The position numbers and the translations under genes are program-made. The notes under the pieces were generated by a model. It saw nothing but the letters and a program-made list of their open reading frames with translations, was not told the DNA's origin and ran no database searches. From positions 124,001 to 188,000 of the forward strand of contig NZ_JABFFR010000003.1 in assembly GCF_013423485.1 (NCBI RefSeq): a stretch of 64,000 bases of DNA. The letters are read 5' to 3'. Positions within the stretch are counted from its first letter, which is position 1. The number at the start of each line of letters is the position of its first letter. Origin of the DNA: Azospirillum oleiclasticum (GTDB lineage: Bacteria > Pseudomonadota > Alphaproteobacteria > Azospirillales > Azospirillaceae). This document shows, in pieces, positions 30,193-38,102 of this stretch.

Positions 30193-30702
30193 TTGGTGCC
30201 GGCCGCCTCCTTCCGATGCGCCATCGCTCTGGCCGTGGCGTTGTGCGCCGCGACGACAGCGCGCGCTCAGGACCCGGAGGTGGCACCGGAGGATCCGCTG
30301 CCGCCGCCGCCACCGGAACTGCCGGTGGCCCCGGCCGGGCCGATCGCCACCGCGCCGGACGCGCGCGATCTGTTGAGGGAGTGCGGGGAGGCGGCCTTCA
30401 CCGACTGTTTCCGCCTGTGGCGCCCCCCGCCACCGCCCCCACCGGTGCCGGAGCCACCGCCGTCCGCCGCCTCCACCGCGGGCATTCCGCCGGGCGCGCC
30501 GCGGGAGCCGGCGGCGGGCGGGCTCGCCTCGACGCCCGGCCCGCCGCCCCCGGCCGCCACCGCCGAGGACCAGGCCACCTACGACGCGCTGGTCCGCGCC
30601 ATGAAGGAATCCGGCCTGGACGGCAAGATCCTGCTGCCGCCGCCGCCCCTGGGCGGTGCCGCCCCCTCCGCTGCCCCGCCACCGCAGAAGGCGCCGAAGT
30701 GA
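30193..30702 (+). CDS. Proline-rich exported protein of unknown function
   Basis: The 169-residue product has a clear signal peptide (CAIALAVALCAATTARA, cut before Gln) and long proline runs at about residues 34-43 and 78-91. Two cysteines lie in between (RECGEAAFTDCFRLW). A short folded section near the C-terminus (DQATYDALVRAMKESGLDGKIL) precedes another proline stretch. It is probably periplasmic and largely disordered. The start is TTG 30193 or GTG 30196. Its stop overlaps the next gene by 4 bases (GTGA), so the two are translationally coupled. Confidence 0.7.
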   Translation: MVPAASFRCAIALAVALCAATTARAQDPEVAPEDPLPPPPPELPVAPAGPIATAPDARDLLRECGEAAFTDCFRLWRPPPPPPPVPEPPPSAASTAGIPPGAPREPAAGGLASTPGPPPPAATAEDQATYDALVRAMKESGLDGKILLPPPPLGGAAPSAAPPPQKAPK

Positions 30703-31517
30703 CCGTGACCAGCCCCCCCATCCCCGATCTCGACCGCGTGTCCGCCATCATCGCCGAGGTGGCGCAGGCCGCGATCATGCCGTACTTCCAGAGGCTGCGC
30801 GCCCAGGACATCCGCGAGAAGACCGGCCCCACCGACCTCGTCACCGCCGCCGACGAGGAGGCGGAGCGGATGCTGACGCCGCTCCTGGCCGCCCTGGTGC
30901 CCGGCAGCGTGGTGGTGGGGGAGGAGGCGGTCTCGGCCGACCTGCGGGTGCTCGACCGCATCCACGGCGAGGAGCCGGTCTGGATCATCGATCCGGTGGA
31001 CGGCACCATCAACTTCGCCGCGGGCAAGCCGGCCTTCGCCGTGATCGTCGCCTACGTCGCCGGCGGACGCACGCTGGCTGGCTGGATCCACGATCCCGTG
31101 ACCGGGCGGACGGCGCAGGGCGCGGTCGGGCAGGGGGCTTGGCTGGATGGCCGGCGGATCCATTTCGACGAACCTGTTCCGCTGCCGCGGATGGTGGGCG
31201 CGCTGTCCACGCGGTTCTGCTCGGATGAACGCAGGGACCGGCTCGAAGACCGGGCGCCGGGTCTCGGCGGCATCGCCTACCTGTCCAGCGCGGCGCAGGA
31301 GTATCTGCGCATGCTGGAGGGAAGCAGCCACTTCTCGCTGTACCACCGGCTGATGCCGTGGGACCACGCCGCCGGCGTGCTGCTCCTGGCGGAAGCCGGC
31401 GGCTGGTCGGCCACCGACAACGGCGTTCCCTATTCCCCCACGGTGATGTCCGGCACCTTGATCAACGCCCGCGATCGCGAAAGCTGGACGCTGCTGAAGG
31501 AGTATCTGCTGGGCTGA
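30699..31517 (+). CDS. Inositol-monophosphatase-family phosphatase
   Basis: The 272-residue protein has the Mg-dependent phosphatase motifs: GEEAV (about residue 72), WIIDPVDGTINF (about 93-104) and the C-terminal PWDHAAGVLLLAEAGG. Family members remove phosphate from inositol phosphates, histidinol phosphate or 3'-phosphoadenosine phosphate (CysQ-like). The substrate here is not decided. The GTG start at 30699 overlaps the previous stop by 4 bases; a second GTG lies two codons later. It converges with the Usp gene across a strong hairpin. Confidence 0.88.
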   Translation: MTVTSPPIPDLDRVSAIIAEVAQAAIMPYFQRLRAQDIREKTGPTDLVTAADEEAERMLTPLLAALVPGSVVVGEEAVSADLRVLDRIHGEEPVWIIDPVDGTINFAAGKPAFAVIVAYVAGGRTLAGWIHDPVTGRTAQGAVGQGAWLDGRRIHFDEPVPLPRMVGALSTRFCSDERRDRLEDRAPGLGGIAYLSSAAQEYLRMLEGSSHFSLYHRLMPWDHAAGVLLLAEAGGWSATDNGVPYSPTVMSGTLINARDRESWTLLKEYLLG

Positions 31518-31536
31518 CCTGCTTCGTACGCAAGCA

Positions 31537-31563
31537 CCGGCGCCGGGTACGGCCCGGCGCCGG
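31537..31563. terminator. Perfect 11-bp hairpin between convergent genes
   Basis: CCGGCGCCGGG pairs perfectly with CCCGGCGCCGG around the loop tacgg. It lies 20 bases after the phosphatase stop and 12 bases from the stop of the converging Usp gene. There is no T-run; a bidirectional terminator role is inferred from position. Confidence 0.6.
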
Positions 31564-31574
31564 ACCGCCGCGGC

Positions 31575-32402
31575 TCAATGCGACATCAGCGCCGGGATGT
31601 GCATGGTGCGCAGGATCGTGCGGGTGGCGCCACCCAGCACCATCTCGCGCAGGCGGGAATGGCCGTAGCAGCCCATCACCAGCATGTCCGCCCCCACCTG
31701 ACGCGCGCCGTCGAGGATCGCCTCGCCGACATCGCCGTCGCGGTGCAGCTGGGCCTGATGGTGCGTGCGCACGCCGTGCCGTTCCAGGAACACCATGATG
31801 TCGCGCGCCTGGTCCTCGCCCCGGCCTCCCGGCGGCTCCAGGGTCAGCACCGTCACCCGGTCGGCGGCGGTCAGGAAGGTCATGGCGTTGCGCACGGCCA
31901 GCGACGCCTCCCGCACATTCTTCCACGCCACCACGATGTGCTTGCCGAATCCCGCGGTCGCCGGCTGGTCGTAGGGCAGGACCAGCGTGGGGCAGGGCAC
32001 CTCCAGCGGCAGGCGGTCGGGCACCTGCAACAGCACACGGTCCTCCAGATGGGCCGGATGCGACTGGGTGACGATCGCGAGGTCGGCATAGACGGCGCGG
32101 GCGGCGAGCTGCTCGACATGGTCGCCCTCCTCCACCGTCCAGGAATAGGAGCAATCCTTCAGCGCGGCGCGGACCTCGCGCTCGACCTCCTCCGCCTTCT
32201 CGTGGGCGATGGCGGTCGCCTCGGCCAGAAAGGCGTAGGAGGCGCCGCGGCCGGTGACCGCCGCGGGCATCGTCACCGGCGAGGCGATGTACAGCACCTC
32301 CACGAAGGCATCGAAGCGCTTGGCGAGGGCCACCGCCGTCTCGATGCGGGCGCCGTGGCGCTCGTCGTTGGCCATGTGGAGCAGGATGGTCTTGATTGGC
32401 AT
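31575..32402 (-). CDS. Tandem universal stress protein
   Basis: The 275-residue protein consists of two UspA-type Rossmann-like domains (about 1-145 and 155-275). The second has the ATP-binding motif GCYGHSRLREMVLGGAT (G-x2-G-x9-G-x-T); the first lacks it, so nucleotide binding is likely confined to the C-terminal half. Such proteins respond to stress, starvation or oxygen limitation. It stands alone on the minus strand, 86 bases from the thiamine-precursor transporter operon, and no regulatory site was seen. Confidence 0.88.
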   Translation of the reverse strand: MPIKTILLHMANDERHGARIETAVALAKRFDAFVEVLYIASPVTMPAAVTGRGASYAFLAEATAIAHEKAEEVEREVRAALKDCSYSWTVEEGDHVEQLAARAVYADLAIVTQSHPAHLEDRVLLQVPDRLPLEVPCPTLVLPYDQPATAGFGKHIVVAWKNVREASLAVRNAMTFLTAADRVTVLTLEPPGGRGEDQARDIMVFLERHGVRTHHQAQLHRDGDVGEAILDGARQVGADMLVMGCYGHSRLREMVLGGATRTILRTMHIPALMSH

Positions 32403-32488
32403 GGTCGCGTTCGTCCCTGAACCCGCCCGGCGGGCATGTCACCGGTGAAGGTAACGCCCGCCGGAGCCGAATGGCAACGACCGTCGGT

Positions 32489-33445
32489 TCAACGGATCGT
32501 CACGGCGTAGCGCTCGACCGGCTCGACCTTGGGGATCATGCCGCGCGCCTTCAGGAATTCGGCAAAGCGGGCGTAGCGGGCGGGGTCGAGCGCCGCCGGG
32601 CTGTGGCTGAAGCGCGGCAGCGTGTCGCGCCAGGCGCGGCGGTTCAGCTCGTCGTCCAGCTCCGGCCGGCCCTTGATGAAGAGCTGGCGCGCCTCCTCCG
32701 GGTGGTTGAGAAGGAAGAGGGTGGCCTTCTCCACCGCCTCCAGGAACGGCTTGATGCGGGCATCACCGGTCTTGTCCTGATGCGCGACCAGGATCAGCTC
32801 GTCATAGGGCGGTACCCCCTCCTCCTCCGGGAAAAAGGCGCGGCCGGGGCGCTTCTCCAAATCCATCTGGTTCAGCTCGAAGTTCCGGAAGGCGCCGACG
32901 ACCGCGTCGACCTGGCCGGCCAGCAGGGCCGGTGACAGGGAGAAGTTGACGTTCACCAGCGTCACGTCCTTCAGCGACAGCCCGGCGTTCTCCAGCATGG
33001 CGCCGAGCAGCGCGTCCTCGAACCCGCCGACCGAGAAGCCGACCTTGCGGCCTTTCAGATCCTTCAGGCTCTTCACCGGCCCGTCGGCGAGCACGACGAC
33101 GGAGTTGAGCGGGGTTGACACCAGCGTGCCCACGCGCACCAGCGGCAGCCCTTCCGCCACCTGGATCTGGAGCTGCGGCTGGTAGGAGACGGCAAGGTCG
33201 GCCCGGCCGGCGGCCACCAGCTTCGGCGGGTCGTTGGGGTCGGCGGGCGCGATCAGCTCGACATCCAGTCCGGCGGCCTTGAAGTCGCCGCGCTCCTGCG
33301 CGACCAGCAGTGGCGCGTGGTCGGGGTTGACGAACCAGTCCAGCAGCACGGTCAGCTTCTGCTGCGCCATCGCCGGCGTGGCGGTGAGCAGGCAGGCGGC
33401 CAGCAGGGTGCCCTTCAGGACGGCGGCCGGGGCGAACGGCTTCAT
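32489..33445 (-). CDS. thiY: ABC transporter substrate-binding protein for a thiamine pyrimidine precursor
   Basis: The 318-residue periplasmic protein has a signal peptide (MKPFAPAAVLKGTLLAACLL...AMA) and an NMT1/ThiY-type domain: LDWFVNPDHAPLLVAQERGDF (about 36-56) and DLAVSYQP. ThiY-type proteins bind 4-amino-5-aminomethyl- or hydroxymethyl-pyrimidine. The precise ligand is inferred from the TPP riboswitch that leads the operon and from the ThiY-like N-terminus. It is the third gene after the ATPase and permease, 5 bases after the permease stop. The ORF continuing upstream is a frame shadow of the permease gene. Confidence 0.85.
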   Translation of the reverse strand: MKPFAPAAVLKGTLLAACLLTATPAMAQQKLTVLLDWFVNPDHAPLLVAQERGDFKAAGLDVELIAPADPNDPPKLVAAGRADLAVSYQPQLQIQVAEGLPLVRVGTLVSTPLNSVVVLADGPVKSLKDLKGRKVGFSVGGFEDALLGAMLENAGLSLKDVTLVNVNFSLSPALLAGQVDAVVGAFRNFELNQMDLEKRPGRAFFPEEEGVPPYDELILVAHQDKTGDARIKPFLEAVEKATLFLLNHPEEARQLFIKGRPELDDELNRRAWRDTLPRFSHSPAALDPARYARFAEFLKARGMIPKVEPVERYAVTIR

Positions 33446-33450
33446 GGTCT

Positions 33451-34212
33451 TCACTCTCTCGGGTCGGTGGGTTGGGTGTCCGGCTGCCAGGGCAGCAGCC
33501 GGCGGAGAAGCGCATCGACGGCGGCGTAGAGCGCCACAGCGAAGCCGGCCAGCAGCGCCAGCGCGGCGAACATCAGGTCGGTCTGCATGCGGGCGTTGGC
33601 GTGCAGCATCAGGTAGCCGAGCCCGGCGGAGGACCCGACCCATTCGCCGACGACGGCGCCGATCGGCGCCACCGCCGTCGCCACCCGCACCCCGGACGCG
33701 AAGGCGGGCAGGGCGGCCGGCAGGCGGATGCGGAACAGCGTGGCGGCGGGCGAGGCGCCCATGGTGCGGGCGAGGTCGATCCAGCCGGGCTCCGTCCGCC
33801 GCAGCCCGTCGAACAGCGACGCGGTGACCGGGAAATAGATGATCAGCGTCGCCATGGCGACCTTGGACGCCATGCCGTAGCCGAACCACAACACCAGCAG
33901 CGGGGCGAGCGCGAAGACCGGGATCGCCTGGCTCACCACCAGCACCGGCAGCAGCCAGCGCCGCGCCGCCGGCACTCCGGCCAGCGTCACCGCCGAGGCG
34001 CCGCCCAGCAGCACACCGAGCGCCAGCCCCATCAGGATCTCCGCCGCCGTGGTGGCGCCGTGCTGGAGCAGCAGTGCGGCATGACGCTGCATCGCCTCCG
34101 CCACCGCCGCCGGGCCGGGCAGGATGAAACGCGGCACGCCGGTCAGCCGCACCACGGCCTGCCACACGGCGAGCAGCACGGCCAGCGTGACCAGGGGGCG
34201 CAGCCACCTCAT
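33451..34212 (-). CDS. thiX: ABC transporter permease, thiamine precursor importer
   Basis: The 253-residue inner-membrane protein has six predicted helices and a typical BPD_transp_1 EAA loop (ARTMGASPAATLFRIRLPAALP, about residues 147-168, contacting the ATPase). Similarity is to the SsuC/ThiX group. Its start overlaps the ATPase stop by 4 bases and its stop lies 5 bases before thiY, so all three are one operon behind the TPP riboswitch. Confidence 0.88.
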   Translation of the reverse strand: MRWLRPLVTLAVLLAVWQAVVRLTGVPRFILPGPAAVAEAMQRHAALLLQHGATTAAEILMGLALGVLLGGASAVTLAGVPAARRWLLPVLVVSQAIPVFALAPLLVLWFGYGMASKVAMATLIIYFPVTASLFDGLRRTEPGWIDLARTMGASPAATLFRIRLPAALPAFASGVRVATAVAPIGAVVGEWVGSSAGLGYLMLHANARMQTDLMFAALALLAGFAVALYAAVDALLRRLLPWQPDTQPTDPRE

Positions 34213-34970
34213 GCCGCAAGCCTCCGCAGCAGCTCGCCCTGGAGCGCCAGCACGGCGGGATCGTCGGGCGCCCGCGGGGTGTCGCCGGACAGGGCCAAGG
34301 GAGCGCCGATGGTGGCGGGGCGGCCGGTCATGACCAGCACCCGGTCGGCGATGCGCAGCGCCTCGAGCGGATCATGCGTCACCAGCAACACGGTACGCCC
34401 GGCGAGCAGCCCGGCCGCCAGATCCTGGAGTCGCAACCGCGTGATGGCGTCGAGCGCCGAGAAGGGCTCGTCCATCAGCACCAGCGGCCGGTCCTCCATC
34501 AGGGTGCGGGCCAGCGCCACCCGCTGCCGTTCCCCGCCGGACAGGGCCGCCGGGCGGGCGCCGGCACGGTCGCCCAGCCCGACGCGGCGCAGCAGCTCGG
34601 CCGCGCGCCCCACCACGGCGCCGTTGCGCGGCTCGCCACGCAACCGGGCGCCGAGCGTCACGTTGTCCAGGGCGGTGAGCCAGGGAAGCAGCAGGTCCTG
34701 CTGCGCCATGTAGGCGACACGGCCGGCAAGCGGCCGGCCATCATGGGCGGTCAGGCGCGTCGGCGGTTCGGGAACGGCGAGCCCGGCCAGCATGCGCAGC
34801 AGCGTGGTCTTGCCAACACCGCTGGGGCCGAGCAGGGCGGTGACGGTGCCGGCCGGCAGTTCGAGCGACAGGTTCTCGAACAGCGGCATCCCGCCGTGAC
34901 CGAGGCGGGCGGATGTGACCGATACGGAAATAGGGGCCGGGGCGGGGGCCGCCGGTACGACATCGTGCAT
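34209..34970 (-). CDS. thiZ: ABC transporter ATP-binding protein, thiamine precursor importer
   Basis: The 253-residue ATPase has Walker A GPSGVGKTT, Q-loop YMAQQDLLLPW, the signature LSGGERQRVALAR, Walker B PLVLMDEPFSALD and the H-loop LVTHD. It resembles the SsuB/ThiZ/TauB group. It is the first gene of the operon, its ATG lying about 10 bases after the TPP-riboswitch core, so its translation is the likely direct target of thiamine diphosphate control. A Pro/Ala-rich N-terminal leader of about 12 residues precedes the domain. Confidence 0.9.
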   Translation of the reverse strand: MHDVVPAAPAPAPISVSVTSARLGHGGMPLFENLSLELPAGTVTALLGPSGVGKTTLLRMLAGLAVPEPPTRLTAHDGRPLAGRVAYMAQQDLLLPWLTALDNVTLGARLRGEPRNGAVVGRAAELLRRVGLGDRAGARPAALSGGERQRVALARTLMEDRPLVLMDEPFSALDAITRLRLQDLAAGLLAGRTVLLVTHDPLEALRIADRVLVMTGRPATIGAPLALSGDTPRAPDDPAVLALQGELLRRLAA

Positions 34971-34979
34971 GGGTCACTG

Positions 34980-35063
34980 ATCCCTACGCCGGTACGACCC
35001 GGATCAGGTTCCAGGGGTCGTCCCGTACGACAGGACCTCTCAGCCGGACATCGGCTCCCCCCA
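34980..35063 (-). promoter_or_regulatory. TPP riboswitch (THI element)
   Basis: Read on the minus strand, the element starts with GGGGGGAGCCGATGTCCGGC and continues with the diagnostic CTGAGAGG. After a variable hairpin it ends with the thi box CCTGGAACCTGATCCGGGT...ACCGGCGTAGGGA. Both conserved cores (the pyrimidine-sensing CTGAGA and the thi box) are intact. It leads the thiZ-thiX-thiY transporter operon. With the start codon so close behind the thi box, control is probably at translation initiation, lowering expression when TPP is plentiful. Confidence 0.95.
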
Positions 35064-35136
35064 GTGATCGAGACGATGGTATGACAGTTCGGCGACCATC
35101 CGGCAAGCGTCCGGATGGTGGCGGGCGATGCCGCGC

Positions 35137-35934
35137 CTACTCCTCCCGCTTGGCCTGCTGCCAGAGCGCTTCCATCTCGTCCAGCGTGGCCCCTTCGGGT
35201 TTGCGCCCCTGGGCGGCGAGCAGCGCCTCGATGCGGTGGAAACGCCGTTCGAACTTGGCGTTGGTGCCGCGCAGCGCCCCCTCCGGATCGACCTGGAGGC
35301 GGCGGGCGAGGTTGACCAGCGCGAAGAGGAGGTCGCCCAGCTCGTCGGCGATGCGATCCTGGCCGGAGCCCGCGTCCATCTCCGCGCGCAGCTCGCCCAC
35401 CTCCTCCTCGATCTTGTCGAGGATGTCGCGCGCGTCGGTCCAGTCGAAGCCGACGCGCGCCGCGCGGTTCTGGAGCTTGAGCGCGCGGGTGAGGGCAGGC
35501 AGGCCGGCGATGACGCCGTCGAGCGCGGAGGGCACGCGCTGCTCCTCGGCCGCCTTGGCGGCGCGCTCCGCGGCCTTGTGCTCCTCCCAGCGGGAGGTCT
35601 GCTGGCCGGCGGTCTTCACCTCGTCGTCGCCGAACACGTGCGGGTGGCGGCGGATCATCTTGTCGGCGATGACGCCGGCCACCTCCTCGAAATCGAAGCG
35701 ACCCTCCTCGCGGGCGAACTGGGCGTAGTAGACGACCTGGAACAGCAGGTCGCCCAGCTCCTCGCGCAGCGAGTCCATGTCGCCCTTCTCGATGGCGTCG
35801 GCGACCTCGTACGCCTCCTCGATGGTGTGGGGGGCGATGGTGCGGTAGGTCTGCTCGAGGTCCCAGGGGCAGCCGCCGTCCGGATCGCGCAGGCGGGCCA
35901 TGATGTCGAGCAGGCGGTCGATGTTGCGGGTCAT
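35137..35934 (-). CDS. mazG: Nucleoside triphosphate pyrophosphohydrolase MazG
   Basis: MazG hydrolyses (d)NTPs to NMPs and pyrophosphate, cleaning oxidised or non-canonical nucleotides and limiting ppGpp. The 265-residue protein has two MazG domains: the first with TIEEAYEVADAI and EELGDLLFQVVYYA (about 37-70), the second with EEVGELRAEM and DELGDLLFALVNLAR (about 175-215). It starts GGCPWDLEQT like E. coli MazG. The order trkA-hfq-hflX-mazG is common in the class; here about 6 kb separates hflX from it. Confidence 0.93.
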   Translation of the reverse strand: MTRNIDRLLDIMARLRDPDGGCPWDLEQTYRTIAPHTIEEAYEVADAIEKGDMDSLREELGDLLFQVVYYAQFAREEGRFDFEEVAGVIADKMIRRHPHVFGDDEVKTAGQQTSRWEEHKAAERAAKAAEEQRVPSALDGVIAGLPALTRALKLQNRAARVGFDWTDARDILDKIEEEVGELRAEMDAGSGQDRIADELGDLLFALVNLARRLQVDPEGALRGTNAKFERRFHRIEALLAAQGRKPEGATLDEMEALWQQAKREE

Positions 35935-36030
35935 GACGCTCCGGCCGGTCCTCGGGTGTCGGGACCCGCGACCATAGCCGAGCGGGCGGGGCAGGGGAAG
36001 GCAGGGTGGAAGGCGGGCGGGCCTGCCGAT

Positions 36031-37065
36031 TCAGACCGCGACCGGGCGGGCGGGCGCCACACGGGGAAAGCCGATGATGAAGGTGGTGCCCTCGCCCGGC
36101 TGGCTCTGCACGGCGATGCTGCCGTTCAGTGTGCCGACGATCAGGTTGAACACGATGTGCAGGCCGAGCCCGCTGCCACCGGCACCGCGCTTGGTCGTGA
36201 AGAACGGATCGAAGATCCGTCCCTGGTCGGCGGCGGCGATGCCGTTGCCGTCGTCGGTGAATCGCAATTCGACCGTATCGGCATCGAACAGGCGCGCCCT
36301 GATCCGGATCGTCCCCGTCTTCCCGGCCTCGAAGGCGTGTTGCAGGGCGTTCATGACGAGGTTGGTCAGGACCTGGAACAGCGCCCCCGGATAGCCGTCG
36401 ACTTCCAGCCCCTCGTCGCACTCCACGACGACCCTGTGCCCGGCGCGGCGCAGCCGCGGGCTCAGGCTGGTCAGCACCTCGGACAGGTAGGGTTTGAGCT
36501 CGAAGACGCGGCGGTCGGCGGTGGTCTGGTCCACCGCCACCTGCTTGAAGCTCTGGATCAGCATGACCGCGCGGTTGGCGTTGGACAACACCAGCCGGCT
36601 GGCCTCGTCGGCCGTGGTCATGAACTCCTCGAAGTCGCTGCGCGCCAGCGTGCCCGCCTGGAACTGGCGGCGGAGGCCGGCGACCTGGTCGGCCAGGATG
36701 GAGGCGGCGGTGACCGTGATGCCGATGGGGGTGTTGATCTCGTGCGCGATGCCGGCCACAAGGCCGCCCAGCGACGCCAGCTTCTCCGCCTGGATCAGGC
36801 TGTCCTGCGCGTCGCGGAGCTGCTGCAGCGCGCGCTCCGCCTCGGCGCGGCGGCGGACCAGCTCCTGGTTGACGGTGCTGAGCTGCTCCTGGAGCCGGTC
36901 GCCCAGCCGCATCATCCGGCGCTGCTCGCGCAGGCTCTTGCGGTAGGCGTCGAGAAGCTCGGAATAGGCGGCGCGCGCCTCGTCCGAGCCGAAATCCAGA
37001 TCGCGGAGCGCGGCCTCGGCCCGCCCCGCCATACGCTCCTCGTTGTCGAACAGCGTGAAGGTCAT
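36031..37065 (-). CDS. Soluble histidine kinase at the end of the Sia-like operon
   Basis: The 344-residue protein has no membrane segment. A coiled coil (about residues 45-95) leads into the H-box SLGGLVAGIAHEINTPIG with His108 as phospho-acceptor. The N-box (TNLVMNALQHAF), DDGNGI and GGSGLGLHIV ATPase motifs follow. The HEINTPIG form is typical of PAS-kinase-like families. It overlaps siaC by 4 bases (ATGA), so it is the last gene of the module and sits where SiaD (a diguanylate cyclase) is found in Pseudomonas. No receiver domain or cognate regulator is encoded nearby. Confidence 0.9.
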   Translation of the reverse strand: MTFTLFDNEERMAGRAEAALRDLDFGSDEARAAYSELLDAYRKSLREQRRMMRLGDRLQEQLSTVNQELVRRRAEAERALQQLRDAQDSLIQAEKLASLGGLVAGIAHEINTPIGITVTAASILADQVAGLRRQFQAGTLARSDFEEFMTTADEASRLVLSNANRAVMLIQSFKQVAVDQTTADRRVFELKPYLSEVLTSLSPRLRRAGHRVVVECDEGLEVDGYPGALFQVLTNLVMNALQHAFEAGKTGTIRIRARLFDADTVELRFTDDGNGIAAADQGRIFDPFFTTKRGAGGSGLGLHIVFNLIVGTLNGSIAVQSQPGEGTTFIIGFPRVAPARPVAV

Positions 37066-37478
37066 GACGTGACGGCGGTCGGGATCACGTTGAAGCGCAC
37101 GAACCGCACATCCTCGGCGAACTCCTCCCCGAACTCCTTCATGGTGTCGTCGTCGGCGGCGTGGAACCAGTTGACGATGACCTGATTGCCGGCCTGTGCC
37201 GCGTCGTCGAGCATCAGGAACAGGTTCATCAGGGCCTTGGCCGACGAGCTGTTGAAGTAGTTGAGGGCGATGCGCACGGTGACGCAGCGCTGGTCCAGCG
37301 CCTTCAGAATCTCGTCGAGTGTCGACAGCACCGGGCCGTAGAAGGCCGCCCCGTCCTCCGGAAAGGACGCGCCGCTGATGCTCAGCGAGCAGGCGTCCGG
37401 GTCGAACTGGATCTCCGGCGAGCGGTCGGTCGGCGCGCGGCTGATGTCGTGGATGTTCATGGTGGTCGCGTCCTTCAC
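37062..37478 (-). CDS. siaC: SiaC-like regulatory phosphoprotein (DUF1987)
   Basis: The 138-residue protein matches the SiaC/DUF1987 family: PEIQFDPDACSLSISGASFPED (about residues 21-42), the core YFNSSSAKALMNLF (about 74-87) and a C-terminal strand. In Pseudomonas, unphosphorylated SiaC activates the cyclase SiaD, and phosphorylation by SiaB blocks this; the acceptor there is a threonine. Here the aligned run is serine (residues 77-79). The GTG start overlaps the siaB stop by 4 bases; an ATG six codons later is possible. Confidence 0.85.
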   Translation of the reverse strand: MKDATTMNIHDISRAPTDRSPEIQFDPDACSLSISGASFPEDGAAFYGPVLSTLDEILKALDQRCVTVRIALNYFNSSSAKALMNLFLMLDDAAQAGNQVIVNWFHAADDDTMKEFGEEFAEDVRFVRFNVIPTAVTS

Positions 37479-38029
37479 ACGAAGGCCTTGAGGCAGAAGA
37501 ATGCCATGTCGTTGCTGACCGGCTTGACGTCGTACTGGATCGGGCCGGCGGCCCTGCGGGCGATCTCGATCAACCCGATGCTGGCGCCCTTGCTGTCGGC
37601 GTCCGGAGCATTTCTGAGCCTTTCCTTGTAGTAAGCCTTCAGGGAGTCGTGATCGAGGCTGTTGATGTGGTCGAGCCGCTGCCGGAGCTTCGGCACCTCG
37701 GTCGCCTGTACCATGTTGGCACCGGCGACGAAGAAGCGGCCCTGCTGGTCGCGCCCGATGGTGATCACACCGTTCGAAAGCTGGCCGCGGTTCTCCTCGG
37801 CGCCCGTCGCGCGGTCGGCCGAATAGCGGATGATGTTCTGGACCTGCTCGATGAAGATCGAGAACACGCGCTTGGTCGTGTTGGTGTCGGCGGCATCGAG
37901 TTCCATCTTCTGTTTGATCGCCTCGCCCAGCCCGACCACCAGCTTTTCGGACATGTAGCCGCAGTAGGAGAAGATGATGCCCTGCTCGTCGAGCATGTTT
38001 CTGAACGCGTGATACGTGTCAGCCATCAT
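37475..38029 (-). CDS. siaB: SiaB-like protein kinase (DUF6272)
   Basis: The 184-residue protein resembles SiaB-family serine/threonine kinases of the GHKL-related type. The N-terminus reads YHAFRNMLDEQGIIFSYCGYMS, the N-box-like helix IFIEQVQNIIRYSADR (about 60-75) is visible, and the glycine-containing segment GASIGLIEIAR (about 151-161) could close the ATP lid. It would phosphorylate the neighbouring SiaC-like protein. The ATG at 38029 follows GGAG by six bases, better than the codons upstream (TTG, CTG). It overlaps siaC by 4 bases. Confidence 0.8.
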   Translation of the reverse strand: MMADTYHAFRNMLDEQGIIFSYCGYMSEKLVVGLGEAIKQKMELDAADTNTTKRVFSIFIEQVQNIIRYSADRATGAEENRGQLSNGVITIGRDQQGRFFVAGANMVQATEVPKLRQRLDHINSLDHDSLKAYYKERLRNAPDADSKGASIGLIEIARRAAGPIQYDVKPVSNDMAFFCLKAFV

Positions 38030-38070
38030 CAGCAACTCCGAATTGCTTAACGACCAAACGATCTGGGTGC

Positions 38071-38100
38071 TAAATATTGCGAATTGCGCGCAACAATCAA
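38071..38100 (-). promoter_or_regulatory. Candidate promoter ahead of siaB
   Basis: On the minus strand TTGATT (38100-38095) and TATTTA (38076-38071) are separated by 18 bases, giving a reasonable sigma-70 type promoter in an AT-rich 73-base gap between siaA and siaB. It could allow siaB, siaC and the kinase to be made independently of the phosphatase. Confidence 0.4.
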
Positions 38101-38102
38101 CC

